Assembly: GCF_900096975.1 (NCBI RefSeq)
Contig: NZ_FMYQ01000001.1
Span: 434,001-498,000, forward strand
Reading direction: 5' to 3'
Source of the DNA: Paraburkholderia lycopersici
GTDB taxonomy: Bacteria > Pseudomonadota > Gammaproteobacteria > Burkholderiales > Burkholderiaceae
DNA: 64,000 bases
This document shows positions 18,119-26,442 of this stretch, piece by piece (within the stretch, counting starts at the first letter, position 1; every line of letters starts with the position of its first letter). Under the pieces are notes generated by a model, which saw only the letters and a program-made list of their open reading frames with translations, had not been told where the DNA came from and did not search any database. The translations under genes and the position numbers were made by a program.

Positions 18119-19332
18119 CACTTCTTCTTGTTGACCATGAGCATGAGCGAGTCCCACACGCGGCCGACGATACCGGCTTGCGGCACCGCTTCGAGCGCGA
18201 CGACCGGGAACTGCGCGAGCACCTTGCCGTCCGCGCCCACGAACTTCGCCGAACCGACCTGCTGGCCGACCGTGAGCGGCGCGATCAGCGGGCTCGTGAG
18301 TTCGATCTGCGGCTTGGCCTTGTCGGCGGCGCCCTTGGGCAGCGTCACGTACTGGTCCTTCTGCACGCCGACCTTCACGGCGTCGAGCGTGCCCTTGTAG
18401 ACGCGCGGCGTCGCCACAGCCTGATTCGCCTGGTAGATGCGCGTGGTGTCGTACGCGCTATAGCCGTAGTTCAGCATCTTCAGGCTGTCCTGCACGCGGT
18501 CGTGCTCCTTCTGCTCGCCCATCATCACCGAGACGAGACGGCGGTTGCCGCCGCCCGCGAGCGGACGCTTGGCCGACGCGATCAGACAGTAGCCGGCGGC
18601 CTGCGTGTGACCGGTCTTCAGACCGTCGACGGTCGGGTCGATCCACAGCAGGCGGTTGCGGTTAGGCTGCCGGATGTTGTTGTACTTGAACTCCTTCTCC
18701 GAGAAGATGCTGTAGTACTCGGGATAATCGCGGATCAGGCGTGCGGAGAGCGTGGCGAGGTCGCCGGCCGTCGTGTAGTGCTGCGGGTCGGGCATGCCGT
18801 TCACGTCGGCGAAGTGCGTGTGCGCCATGCCGAGCTTCTGCGCCTCGGCGTTCATCATGTTGACGAAGTTCGACTCGCTGCCGCCCACGAGCTCGGCGAG
18901 CGCGATAGCCGCGTCGTTGCCCGACTGCACGATCATGCCGTACACGAGGTCGTGCACCGACACCGGCTTGTTCGCCTCGATGAACATGCGCGATTCGTCG
19001 TTCTTCACGCGGCGCACGGCTTCGCTCGGCGTGACGACCTGCTCCATCGAAATCTTCTTCGTCTGCAGCGCCTCGAACACGAGGTACGCGGTCATGAGCT
19101 TCGTGAGCGATGCGGGCTCGACGCGCTCGTCGGGGTTGCCGGAGGCGAGCACCTGGTTCGCGGTGGCGTCGACGAGCACCCATGAGCGCGCGTTCACCGC
19201 GGGCGGCGGCACCTGCGCAAACGCGCCCGCACTCGCAAGAAGCGAGGCGGGCAGCAGGGCTGCGAGCGTGGCATTGCGGACGAGGGAGGAAGGAACGAAG
19301 GAAGACGGCTGGCCGGAGGAGAGAAAACGCAT
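18118..19332 (-). CDS. dacC: D-alanyl-D-alanine carboxypeptidase (PBP5/6 type)
   Basis: A 404-aa penicillin-binding protein that trims peptidoglycan pentapeptides in the periplasm. A signal peptide ends near residue 39 (AFA). The active-site motifs are SLTK (Ser75, Lys78), SGN and KTG; a PBP5 C-terminal domain follows, and the tail SLMLMVNKKK is the amphipathic membrane anchor. The ATG at 19332 gives a normal signal peptide; the upstream frame includes promoter DNA. First gene of dacC-dat-ybeD. Paralogues dacA and dacC are hard to tell apart by eye. Confidence 0.92.
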   Translation of the reverse strand: MRFLSSGQPSSFVPSSLVRNATLAALLPASLLASAGAFAQVPPPAVNARSWVLVDATANQVLASGNPDERVEPASLTKLMTAYLVFEALQTKKISMEQVVTPSEAVRRVKNDESRMFIEANKPVSVHDLVYGMIVQSGNDAAIALAELVGGSESNFVNMMNAEAQKLGMAHTHFADVNGMPDPQHYTTAGDLATLSARLIRDYPEYYSIFSEKEFKYNNIRQPNRNRLLWIDPTVDGLKTGHTQAAGYCLIASAKRPLAGGGNRRLVSVMMGEQKEHDRVQDSLKMLNYGYSAYDTTRIYQANQAVATPRVYKGTLDAVKVGVQKDQYVTLPKGAADKAKPQIELTSPLIAPLTVGQQVGSAKFVGADGKVLAQFPVVALEAVPQAGIVGRVWDSLMLMVNKKK

Positions 19333-19460
19333 AGGTTCAGGTCGGGCTGAATGGGGACGGGATGAACGTAGCGCGCCATGCGGCGCACGGTCTGTGAGAA
19401 CCGGAATGCTCGCGCCGCGCCTGCGTCGATCGCAGCGCGGAACGCACAAAAATGGCGACC

Positions 19461-19466
19461 ATTATA
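19461..19466 (-). promoter_or_regulatory. -10 element of dacC
   Basis: The minus strand reads a perfect TATAAT about 130 bases before the dacC ATG. No clear -35 is seen. The rest of 19333-19622 shows nothing else. Confidence 0.5.
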
Positions 19467-19622
19467 CGCGTCGCGTCGCGGCGATTTTTCGCGATGTCAC
19501 ACGTTTGCGCATACCTGTCGCGCATTTCTTCACGCATTTCGTCCGCCCTGCGCCGGATGACGAATCGCCTGCATCGGGCCCCGAAACATCCAGCCGACGC
19601 GACACCGGCAACTGTGCGCGTG

Positions 19623-20255
19623 TCAGCGCCATGCGTCGACGATGATGCGCTTGAGGATATGCAGCTTGCGGTGCAGGAAGTGTTCTGCCCCCGGAATCAC
19701 GACGATAGGCAATTCCTGCGGCCGCGCCCATTCGTACACCGAGAGAATGGGCACCGTTTCGTCGAGCTCGCCGTGGATCACGAGCGTATCGTCGCGCACG
19801 GGGGCGACTTCCCAGCGGCTCGCCGCGGTGCCGACGAACACCATGCGTTCGATTGCGCCGCCCGCTTCGAGATAGCGCTTCGCGACGTGCGAGAGCACGA
19901 AGGTGCCGAACGAGAAGCCCGCGAGCACGAGCGGCACGTCGGCCTGGCCCGGTTGCGCGCGCATATGCGCGATCAGTTCGAGCAGATCATCCTGCTCGCC
20001 GATGCCGTTGTCGTGCGTACCGCCGGTCGCGCCCACGCCGCGAAAGTTCGAGCGATAAGTCGCGTAGCCGAGCTGCACGAGCGTGCGCGCGAGCGTTTGC
20101 GCAACCTTGTTGTCCATCGTGCCGCCGAAGAGCGGGTGCGGATGCGCGACGAGCGCGATGCCGCGCTGCGTCGTGCCGGCGTCGGGCACGTCGAGCGCGC
20201 ATTCGATCTTGCCGGCGGGGCCGTCGATCTGGAATTTTTGTGTCTGGGCGTTCAT
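19623..20255 (-). CDS. Alpha/beta hydrolase
   Basis: A 210-aa hydrolase. The early motif AHPHPLFGGTMDNK, the nucleophile elbow GFSFGT, the acid in IHGELDETVP and His in PGAEHFLHRKL mark a small dienelactone-hydrolase-like enzyme found widely in proteobacteria; the substrate is unknown. The ATG at 20255 is favoured by an AGGA upstream over a GTG/ATG further out. It follows the [2Fe-2S] protein gene by 46 bases on the same strand, suggesting co-transcription. Confidence 0.8.
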   Translation of the reverse strand: MNAQTQKFQIDGPAGKIECALDVPDAGTTQRGIALVAHPHPLFGGTMDNKVAQTLARTLVQLGYATYRSNFRGVGATGGTHDNGIGEQDDLLELIAHMRAQPGQADVPLVLAGFSFGTFVLSHVAKRYLEAGGAIERMVFVGTAASRWEVAPVRDDTLVIHGELDETVPILSVYEWARPQELPIVVIPGAEHFLHRKLHILKRIIVDAWR

Positions 20256-20301
20256 CGTGCGGCAGTCCTTATTGGACGTTCTGGACATTCATCCGGTCTG
20301 T

Positions 20302-20628
20302 TTAGCGGTCGATCTTGAGGCGTTCGACCACCTGGCCATTCTGCAGGTGCGAGACAACGATCTCGTCGATGTCGCTCTCGTCGACGTACGTGTACCAGGT
20401 GCCCTCTGGATACACGACGATGGTCGGGCCTTCCTCGCAGCGGTCGAGGCAGCCCGCCTTGTTGATGCGCACCTGGCCCGGGCCCGCGAGGCCGAGCTGC
20501 TTCACGCGCTTTTTCGCGTACTCCTGCATGGCCTGCGCGTTGCAGTTCGCGCAGCTCGGGCGGTCTGCGCCGGGCTCGCGCTGGTTCAGGCAGAAAAAGA
20601 CGTGGTACTTGTAGAACGAGTCGGTCAT
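20302..20628 (-). CDS. (2Fe-2S) ferredoxin, thioredoxin-like fold
   Basis: A 108-aa thioredoxin-like [2Fe-2S] protein. Likely ligands are Cys13 and Cys26 or Cys29 (RPSCANC), and the pair in INKAGCLDRCEEGP. YPEGTWYTYVDESDIDEIV is the conserved C-terminal block of this family. Its electron partner is unknown. It precedes the alpha/beta hydrolase in a likely two-gene unit. Confidence 0.88.
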   Translation of the reverse strand: MTDSFYKYHVFFCLNQREPGADRPSCANCNAQAMQEYAKKRVKQLGLAGPGQVRINKAGCLDRCEEGPTIVVYPEGTWYTYVDESDIDEIVVSHLQNGQVVERLKIDR

Positions 20629-20862
20629 GGCGTGGAATACCGGTGAATATCGTGCGATGGGGGGTGAGCTTCACTGAGCGCGCGGCACGTCTCGAGGCGC
20701 GTGAGGCGCGGCGTTGCGCGGGCGCGCAGCCACGTCGCGATGCGGTCGATTATAACGAGCGCGGCGCGAACGCTCAGGCACGCCACGCGCACGCACGTGC
20801 GGCGCTCGTGTTGCGGCGCTTGCGCTCGTGCGAGCCTTTGCGCCCCCCGCGCCCTTCACGCT

Positions 20863-22218
20863 TCACGCACCCTTGTCTGTGCGCGCCGCGGCAAGACGCG
20901 CGCGCCGCGCGAGCCAGGCGCGTTCGAGCGAGAACGCGGTCCACGCGAGCGCGGCCCACGGCCACGTCCACGCGAGCCAGCGCGCGAGCCCGTTGAAGTG
21001 CAGATAGCGGCCCTGGCGCCAGTCCGCGAGCACGACATCGAAATAGGGATTCACGGGCAGCACGTTCACGAGCACGAGGGCCACCGCGAGCGCGAGCGTC
21101 GCCGCCGCCGCTCGCGCGGCGCGCGGCAGGCGCAGCGCGAGAAGCGCCGCGAGCGTGCCCCATACCAGCCCCGCGAGCGCGCCGGGCGTCGCCCAGTCGA
21201 AGATGAGTCCGCTTTGCGACTGCAGGAAGGTCGCGCCGACCTTGACGGCGAGCGTGGTCGCGATGAGCAGCAGCACGAGCCGCGCGCGCGGCGCGCGCGT
21301 GCGCAGGGGGAGCGTCGCGAACGCCGCCGCGCCGAACAGGTTGAGCGTGGCGACGATCGCCTCCCAGCCGCTGTCGGGCAGGCGCGCGGCGAGCATGTCG
21401 GGCAGCGAGCGCAGATGCCAGGCGGCGGGCGTCCATGCGAGCACGGCGTCCTGCATCGAGGCGTCCAGACGCTGCCACAGCGCGCGCGGCCACTCGCCCA
21501 TGCCGAAGAGACGCGGCGCGGGATACATCGTGGCGAACGGCCAGAGCGCGGCGAGCACCATCAGCACGGCTGCGTCGCGCTCGAACCAGCGAAAGCGCAG
21601 GCGGCGCAGGAAGCCGCGTTCGAGCAGCGCGCCGGTGGCGGGCGCCACGAGGGCCGCACCGAGCAGCGCGCCGAGCACATTCGAGGCGAGATCGAGATTG
21701 GAAGCAACGCGAGTGGGCAGCCAGGTCTGCACGGCTTCCATCAGGCCCGAGAACAGCGTGCCCGCGAGAGCCGCGAGCAGTACCGCGGGCAACCCGCGCC
21801 GGCGCGGCCACGCCGCGAGCACGACGAGCACGCCGAACGGCATGTAGCCGAGCACGTTGGTGACGATGTCGAAGACGGTCCAGTAGCGCGGCCAGGGATC
21901 GCCGAGATACGCGAAGGGACTGAGGCCGAGCGAGCGCCAGCCGGAGAACGGATACCACGAGCCGTAGACGATCAGCGCCGTATAGAGCGCGAGCGCCTGG
22001 CGCGCGAGTGTCGAGGCCTGGTGCGGCAGCGGCTCGCGTGCGGCGGCCGACGATACAGCCGACGTGACGTCCGGCCCCGCCGGCGCGGCGGCCGACGCAT
22101 CGGCAGGCACGCCAGCCTCGCCGCGAGGCGCGCCGCCGTCGCCGCCGCTCTCGCCGTCATCCATACCGCGCCGTCCGCCGTGCGGGGCGCGCAGCCGGAG
22201 CCGTCCCGCTTCGATCAT
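20863..22218 (-). CDS. VanZ family membrane protein
   Basis: A 451-aa membrane protein. After about 75 Ala/Gly-rich, probably cytoplasmic residues come a VanZ-like domain with DIVTNVLGYMPFGVL and FSGLMEAVQTWLPTRVASNLDLASNVLGALLG in pieces, then a second half with further helices. VanZ is linked to teicoplanin resistance in Gram-positives, but the function of these long proteobacterial homologues is not known. The start could also be the ATG at 22164. The preceding gap (20629-20862) shows no gene. Confidence 0.82.
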   Translation of the reverse strand: MIEAGRLRLRAPHGGRRGMDDGESGGDGGAPRGEAGVPADASAAAPAGPDVTSAVSSAAAREPLPHQASTLARQALALYTALIVYGSWYPFSGWRSLGLSPFAYLGDPWPRYWTVFDIVTNVLGYMPFGVLVVLAAWPRRRGLPAVLLAALAGTLFSGLMEAVQTWLPTRVASNLDLASNVLGALLGAALVAPATGALLERGFLRRLRFRWFERDAAVLMVLAALWPFATMYPAPRLFGMGEWPRALWQRLDASMQDAVLAWTPAAWHLRSLPDMLAARLPDSGWEAIVATLNLFGAAAFATLPLRTRAPRARLVLLLIATTLAVKVGATFLQSQSGLIFDWATPGALAGLVWGTLAALLALRLPRAARAAAATLALAVALVLVNVLPVNPYFDVVLADWRQGRYLHFNGLARWLAWTWPWAALAWTAFSLERAWLARRARLAAARTDKGA

Positions 22219-22263
22219 GCCGCTATCCCGCTCTAACCTCCGATACCGCGCCGCGCACCGCCA

Positions 22264-22947
22264 TCAAGGCGTGCCGGCGAAGGACTGGGCGCTCAGCCAC
22301 GCGCCCAGCTGATTCGCGAAATCGTCGCTGGCCGCCTGCAGCGCGCGCACGCCGCCTGCGGCATCGGGCGTGCCCGCCGGCGCGCGCGCGACGAAGGAGC
22401 GCTGCGCCAGCACCTTGCCGCCCTGGAGCAGCGTTGCACGCGCGGACAGCACGCCCGAACTCCGGGTCGAGCTCTCGAACACCTGCTCGAACTCGTACAG
22501 CTCGATCTTGAGCATCGGCGCCTGCACGGCATCGGCGCCCGAAAGCACGGTCGCCTGCGCGCCGAGAGACGTGCGCAGACGTTCCGTGAGCAGGCGAGCG
22601 GGCGACATCGTCCAGCGGCTGTTTGCGTAGCGCGCCGTGCGCTGCGAGTCGAAGTCAGTGCGGTAAAGAATACCGTCGTTATCGAGCGGCGGCGGCGCGA
22701 CCACGCCCAGCACTTTCAGCGGCGGCTTGGCGCGCGACGTTTCGGGCGCGCCCTGCACAGCTTCTGCACCCTGCGCCGACTGCAGACCGAGGTCGTAGCG
22801 AATGTCGACGACCGAGGTCGGATTGCCCGCGCACGCGGCAAGGAGCGCGCCGAGCGCGAGCGCCGCCAGCAAGGCGCGGCATGGCCCGGCGAAGCCAGTC
22901 GCCGCGGCGCGTTGCATCGATCGTGGCAGGCGGGATGTGCGTGACAT
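22264..22947 (-). CDS. ABC-type transport auxiliary lipoprotein
   Basis: A 227-aa lipoprotein with lipobox LLAAC at about residue 39. The mature part (YDLGLQSAQG, VVAPPPLDNDGILYR, RWTMSPARLLTERLR) fits the ABC_trans_aux/PqiC-like family that works with MCE proteins at the outer membrane. It is the last gene of the mlaE-F-D-like operon and starts 91 bases after the MCE gene. It probably helps move lipids across the periplasm; the substrate is unproven. Confidence 0.86.
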   Translation of the reverse strand: MSRTSRLPRSMQRAAATGFAGPCRALLAALALGALLAACAGNPTSVVDIRYDLGLQSAQGAEAVQGAPETSRAKPPLKVLGVVAPPPLDNDGILYRTDFDSQRTARYANSRWTMSPARLLTERLRTSLGAQATVLSGADAVQAPMLKIELYEFEQVFESSTRSSGVLSARATLLQGGKVLAQRSFVARAPAGTPDAAGGVRALQAASDDFANQLGAWLSAQSFAGTP

Positions 22948-23038
22948 TGCGGTTCCTTCTTTTTTGCGCGCGGCGATCCGCGCCGCGCGGGATACATCGG
23001 ACGTACTGCGGCCGGCCAGGCAAGCCGGTTCGCGCGGC

Positions 23039-24004
23039 TTACTTCGACCCCGCCGCGGCCGGCCAGGCGAAGCCCGGCTCGCCGGGCCCCGGCGCAGGCT
23101 GCGGCGCGCCGCCGAACAGCAGGCTGTGCGGGCTCGTGCTGAACGTGCCGGCCGCGCGATCCACGGCGCGCATGGCCGAGCGCACGTCGTCGGTCAGGGA
23201 ATCGACGCGCGGCAGCGTGTCGTAGCCCACGCGCGCCGAAAGGTCCTGGATCGAGGCGTCGATCGACGTGAGCGCCGCGCCCGCTTGCGCCGCGGCCGTG
23301 CCGGCCTTGTTCAGGTTGATCTGGAACGGGCCGTCCGGGCGGTTCATGCTCGTGATGAGCGTGTTGGTCGACTGCAGCGTGCGCTGCAACTCGGTCACCG
23401 CGCCGGGCAGGCGGCTGGTGGTCGGTTCGAGCTGCCGGGCGAGCACGTTCACGCTGCTCGCGGCCTGTTGCAGGCTGTTCACGGTCGCCATCAACTGCTT
23501 GCGGTTGTCTTCGGAGAGCATGTCGTCGACGTCGCCCGCGATACGGTCGAGCTTGCGCAAGAGCGCGTCGCCGCGGCGCTGAAGCTGGTCGAGCAGGCCC
23601 GGCCGCAGGGGCAGCTCGGCCACGTGCGAATCCGACGAATGCAGCGGCGAGAGATCGCCGCCATTGTCGTCGAGCTGCACGAACGCGATGCCCGTCACGC
23701 CTTGCAGCGCGAGCGTGCCGAAGGTGGAACGCGTCATCGGCGCCCTCTCGTCGACGAGGATGCGAATGCGGATCTCGCCCGGCGTATGGGGATCGAACTT
23801 GATCGACTGCACCTTCCCGACGTCGAGACCGCGAAAGCGCACTGCCGCGTCGGGATAGAGACCCGTCACGCTCGAGCGCGAGATGAGGTCGTAAGGCACG
23901 CGCACAGCGCGGTCGGCGCTGAAAAAGGCGACGACGAGCGCGATCACGATCAGCAGGCCTATCGTGAACAAGCCCGCCCAGAACGCATGCGGTTTGTTTT
24001 CCAT
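23039..24004 (-). CDS. MlaD-type MCE domain protein
   Basis: A 321-aa inner-membrane-anchored periplasmic protein. One N-terminal helix (about residues 8-30) is followed by a single MCE domain (PYDLISRSSVTGLYPDAAV, FRGLDVGKVQSI) and a long helical region with a Pro-rich end. MCE rings carry phospholipid between membranes. AAGGAAT precedes the ATG. It is much longer than E. coli MlaD (about 180 aa) because of the C-terminal helix. It lies between the ATPase and the lipoprotein. Confidence 0.9.
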   Translation of the reverse strand: MENKPHAFWAGLFTIGLLIVIALVVAFFSADRAVRVPYDLISRSSVTGLYPDAAVRFRGLDVGKVQSIKFDPHTPGEIRIRILVDERAPMTRSTFGTLALQGVTGIAFVQLDDNGGDLSPLHSSDSHVAELPLRPGLLDQLQRRGDALLRKLDRIAGDVDDMLSEDNRKQLMATVNSLQQAASSVNVLARQLEPTTSRLPGAVTELQRTLQSTNTLITSMNRPDGPFQINLNKAGTAAAQAGAALTSIDASIQDLSARVGYDTLPRVDSLTDDVRSAMRAVDRAAGTFSTSPHSLLFGGAPQPAPGPGEPGFAWPAAAGSK

Positions 24005-24030
24005 CGGTCAGATTCCTTCGTTGGCGGGTG

Positions 24031-24957
24031 TTAGCACGGCTTGAGCCCCACCGATGCCGACGCGAGCGCCGCCGCCGGCAGCTTCGCGCGCCGCTCGGGC
24101 GGCAGCGCCTGCAGCGCGCGGCGCCCGCGCATGCCGAGGAAGTACTCGCGGATGAACGGATGATCGACGCTCGCCGCCTCCTCCACGGGCGCCGCCACGA
24201 GCACCTTGCGCTCGGCGAGCACGGCCACGCGCGTGGAAAGCGCGACCATCGCGTCGAGATCGTGCGTGACCAGCACGACGGTGAGCCCGAGCGCGCGGTG
24301 CAGCGTGCTGATGAGTTCGACCACTTCGTCGGAGGAGCGCGGGTCGAGCCCGGCTGTGGGTTCGTCGAGAAAGAGCAGTTCCGGCTCCAGCACGATCGCG
24401 CGCGCGAGGCCCACGCGCTTGACCATGCCGCCGGAGAGCGCGGCCGGCATCTTCGAGGCGTGCTTGCACGGCAGGCCGACCATTTCGAGCTTGAGCATCA
24501 CGATGTCGCGCAGCAGGTCGGGCGGCACCTTGCCGAGCTCGCGCACAGGCTGGGCGATGTTGTCGTAGACCGTGAGCGACGAAAAGAGCGCGCCGTGCTG
24601 AAACAGCATGCCGGTGCGCGTGCGCATCAGGCGCGCGCGCTCGGCGTCGATGGTCGAGATGTCTTCGCCGAACATCTCGATGGTGCCCGAGGTCGGCCGC
24701 TCGAGCCCGAGAATCTGGCGCACCAGCGTGGTCTTGCCCGAACCGGAGCCTCCCACGAGCGTGACGATCTCGCCGCGGCGAACCTCCAGATTCAGATGCT
24801 GATGGACGAGGTTGCGCCCGTAGCGCTTCGTGAGGTTGCGCACCTCGATCACCGGTTCGCCGATGGCGGGCAGCGGCAGATCCTGCACGACTTCCTTGAG
24901 CGGCGTGGTCAGCGTGCCGGTCGTCTTCGTCTCGGTAATCGTTCCCGTCGTGCTCAT
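24031..24957 (-). CDS. MlaF-type ABC transporter ATP-binding protein
   Basis: A 308-aa ABC ATPase of the lipid-trafficking class. Walker A is VGGSGSGKTT, the signature LSGGMVKRVGLARA and Walker B LLFLDEPTAGLDP. A 35-residue Thr-rich head precedes the domain. The start overlaps the permease stop by 4 bases (ATGA). It energises the MlaE-type permease and MCE protein. Confidence 0.9.
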   Translation of the reverse strand: MSTTGTITETKTTGTLTTPLKEVVQDLPLPAIGEPVIEVRNLTKRYGRNLVHQHLNLEVRRGEIVTLVGGSGSGKTTLVRQILGLERPTSGTIEMFGEDISTIDAERARLMRTRTGMLFQHGALFSSLTVYDNIAQPVRELGKVPPDLLRDIVMLKLEMVGLPCKHASKMPAALSGGMVKRVGLARAIVLEPELLFLDEPTAGLDPRSSDEVVELISTLHRALGLTVVLVTHDLDAMVALSTRVAVLAERKVLVAAPVEEAASVDHPFIREYFLGMRGRRALQALPPERRAKLPAAALASASVGLKPC

Positions 24958-26087
24958 GACAACCCCACGTTCTGGAACAGGATCGCGAACACGGCGTCGG
25001 CGAGGATCACGATCGTGATCGACGTGACGACCGAAGTGGTCGTGCCTTCGCCGAGGCTCTGCGAGTTCGCCTTGATGCGAAAGCCGAAGTGACAGCCCAC
25101 GATCGCCACCAGCATGCCGAACGCCACCCCCTTGCCGAGACCGATCCACAGGTTGGCGATCGGCACGACGCTGGGCAGCGAGCGGACGAACCACGAAATG
25201 TCGATGCCCAGCACGATCTTCGCCGCGATTGCGCCGCCTAGCAACGCAATGATGTCGGTCCAGATCACGAGCAGCGGCATGGCGACGCCGAGCGCGACCA
25301 CGCGCGGAAAGATCAGGCGCAGCCCGTGCGAGATGCCCATCACGCTCATGGCGTCGAGTTCCTCGGTCACGCGCATCACGCCGATCTGCGCGGTGATGGC
25401 CGAGCCCGAGCGCCCCGCCACGAGAATGGCCGAGAGCACGGGCCCGAGCTCGCGGATCACCGCGAGCCCGAGGATGTTGACGATGTACTGGTTCGCGCCG
25501 AAGAGCCGCAATTGCTGCGCGGAGAGGTATGACAACACGATGCCGATCAGAAACGCGACGAGCGCCGTAATGGGCAGCGCGCGCGCGCCGGCGTTGTAAA
25601 TGTTCGACGAGATCTCGATCCAGGGCGTGACCTTCGGCTTGCGCAGCACGAGCAGCAGATCGAGGATCACGCGGCCGAGCATGGAGATGCCGCCGTACAG
25701 GTGGTCGAGGAACGAGAAGATCGCGAGGCCGAGTTGCGTGACCGGATCGACGCGCACGACGCGCTCGGGCGCCTCGCGCACGGAATCGAGCAGCGCGATG
25801 CGCTCGAAGATGTCGCGCTGCGTTTGCGTGAGGTCGACGAGATCGGCCGGCAGCCTGTGGCCCCAGACGCGCCAGAGCGCCTGGCCGCCTACGTGATCCA
25901 TGCGCTCCACGCGCGAGAGGTCCCATTCGCCGATGCGCTCTTCGGCGAGCGCACGCAGACGCCGCGCCGCGCCGCCCTGGTCGCGGTCGCGCGCGAGGGC
26001 GAGCGCGGTCCACTGGCCAGACAGGCGAACGGTCTTTCCGCGGCTGCCGGCCGTGACTTCAAGGCCGGGCGACGTGTCTTGATTCAA
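24954..26087 (-). CDS. MlaE-type ABC permease with N-terminal STAS domain
   Basis: A 377-aa fusion. The first 110 or so residues resemble a STAS/anti-sigma-antagonist domain (KTVRLSGQWTALALARDRDQ read in parts), followed by an MlaE permease with IRELGPVLSAILVAGRSGSA and MRVTEELDAMSVMG. In E. coli the STAS protein MlaB is separate; here it is fused. The start is given as TTG at 26087 because a -10 (TACAAT) at 26120-26125 leaves no room for the upstream ATGs; the TTG call is an inference. First gene of the operon. Confidence 0.82.
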   Translation of the reverse strand: MNQDTSPGLEVTAGSRGKTVRLSGQWTALALARDRDQGGAARRLRALAEERIGEWDLSRVERMDHVGGQALWRVWGHRLPADLVDLTQTQRDIFERIALLDSVREAPERVVRVDPVTQLGLAIFSFLDHLYGGISMLGRVILDLLLVLRKPKVTPWIEISSNIYNAGARALPITALVAFLIGIVLSYLSAQQLRLFGANQYIVNILGLAVIRELGPVLSAILVAGRSGSAITAQIGVMRVTEELDAMSVMGISHGLRLIFPRVVALGVAMPLLVIWTDIIALLGGAIAAKIVLGIDISWFVRSLPSVVPIANLWIGLGKGVAFGMLVAIVGCHFGFRIKANSQSLGEGTTTSVVTSITIVILADAVFAILFQNVGLS

Positions 26088-26119
26088 GGGTAAGCACTCG
26101 ACGGGCAAGGTGAGCGGAC

Positions 26120-26125
26120 ATTGTA
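26120..26125 (-). promoter_or_regulatory. -10 element of the MCE transporter operon
   Basis: The minus strand reads TACAAT about 33 bases before the TTG start. The position argues against starts further upstream. No clear -35. Confidence 0.45.
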
Positions 26126-26183
26126 GCGAACGCGCCCCGTTTCGGCGGTCCGGGCGCGCAAGAGGCGCGCGGGCCGAAGGCGC

Positions 26184-26353
26184 GCCTGTGGACAACATTC
26201 TGGATAACATGTGGACCGCCTGTGGGCGGCCTGTGAATTGCCCAGATTTTGAGCAGATCGCGAGGAAAACGGCGCTGTGCCGGATCTGGCGAAGCCTGTG
26301 GATGATTCCGTGGATAACCTGTGGGCCGCCTGTGGGTGGCCTGTGAATTGCCC
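26184..26353. repeat. Imperfect 60-bp direct repeat with DnaA-box-like motifs
   Basis: Sequence 26201-26243 recurs at 26311-26353 with 40 of 43 bases the same, and the match restarts upstream (26184-26192 with 26294-26302) at the same 110-base spacing. Each copy contains TGGATAAC, a GTGG(A/G)CCGCC and GGCCTGTGAATTGCCC. Several 9-mers are one base from the DnaA box TGTGGATAA (26187, 26297, 26309). It lies between the divergent MCE operon and birA. Confidence 0.75.
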
Positions 26354-26429
26354 GCATTGCGGACCGAGGGCGGACGAAAAGCTGGGTCCACCGCGCGTGG
26401 CTGCGCGCTGCTGCCCGCGCCCCTGCCAC

Positions 26430-26435
26430 TACAAT
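26430..26435 (+). promoter_or_regulatory. birA: -10 element of birA
   Basis: TACAAT ends 7 bases before the birA ATG, so the transcript could begin at or next to the start codon, giving a leaderless mRNA. Confidence 0.45.
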
Positions 26436-26442
26436 ATGAGAC

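Larger units (their letters stand above)
26126..26442. other. Divergent intergenic region mlaE/birA
   Basis: A 317-base gap that contains the direct repeat above and the birA -10. No gene is seen. Confidence 0.6.

Noticed and set aside
26184..26353. CRISPR array
   Set aside because: Only two repeat copies, imperfect, with no spacer pattern or cas genes.
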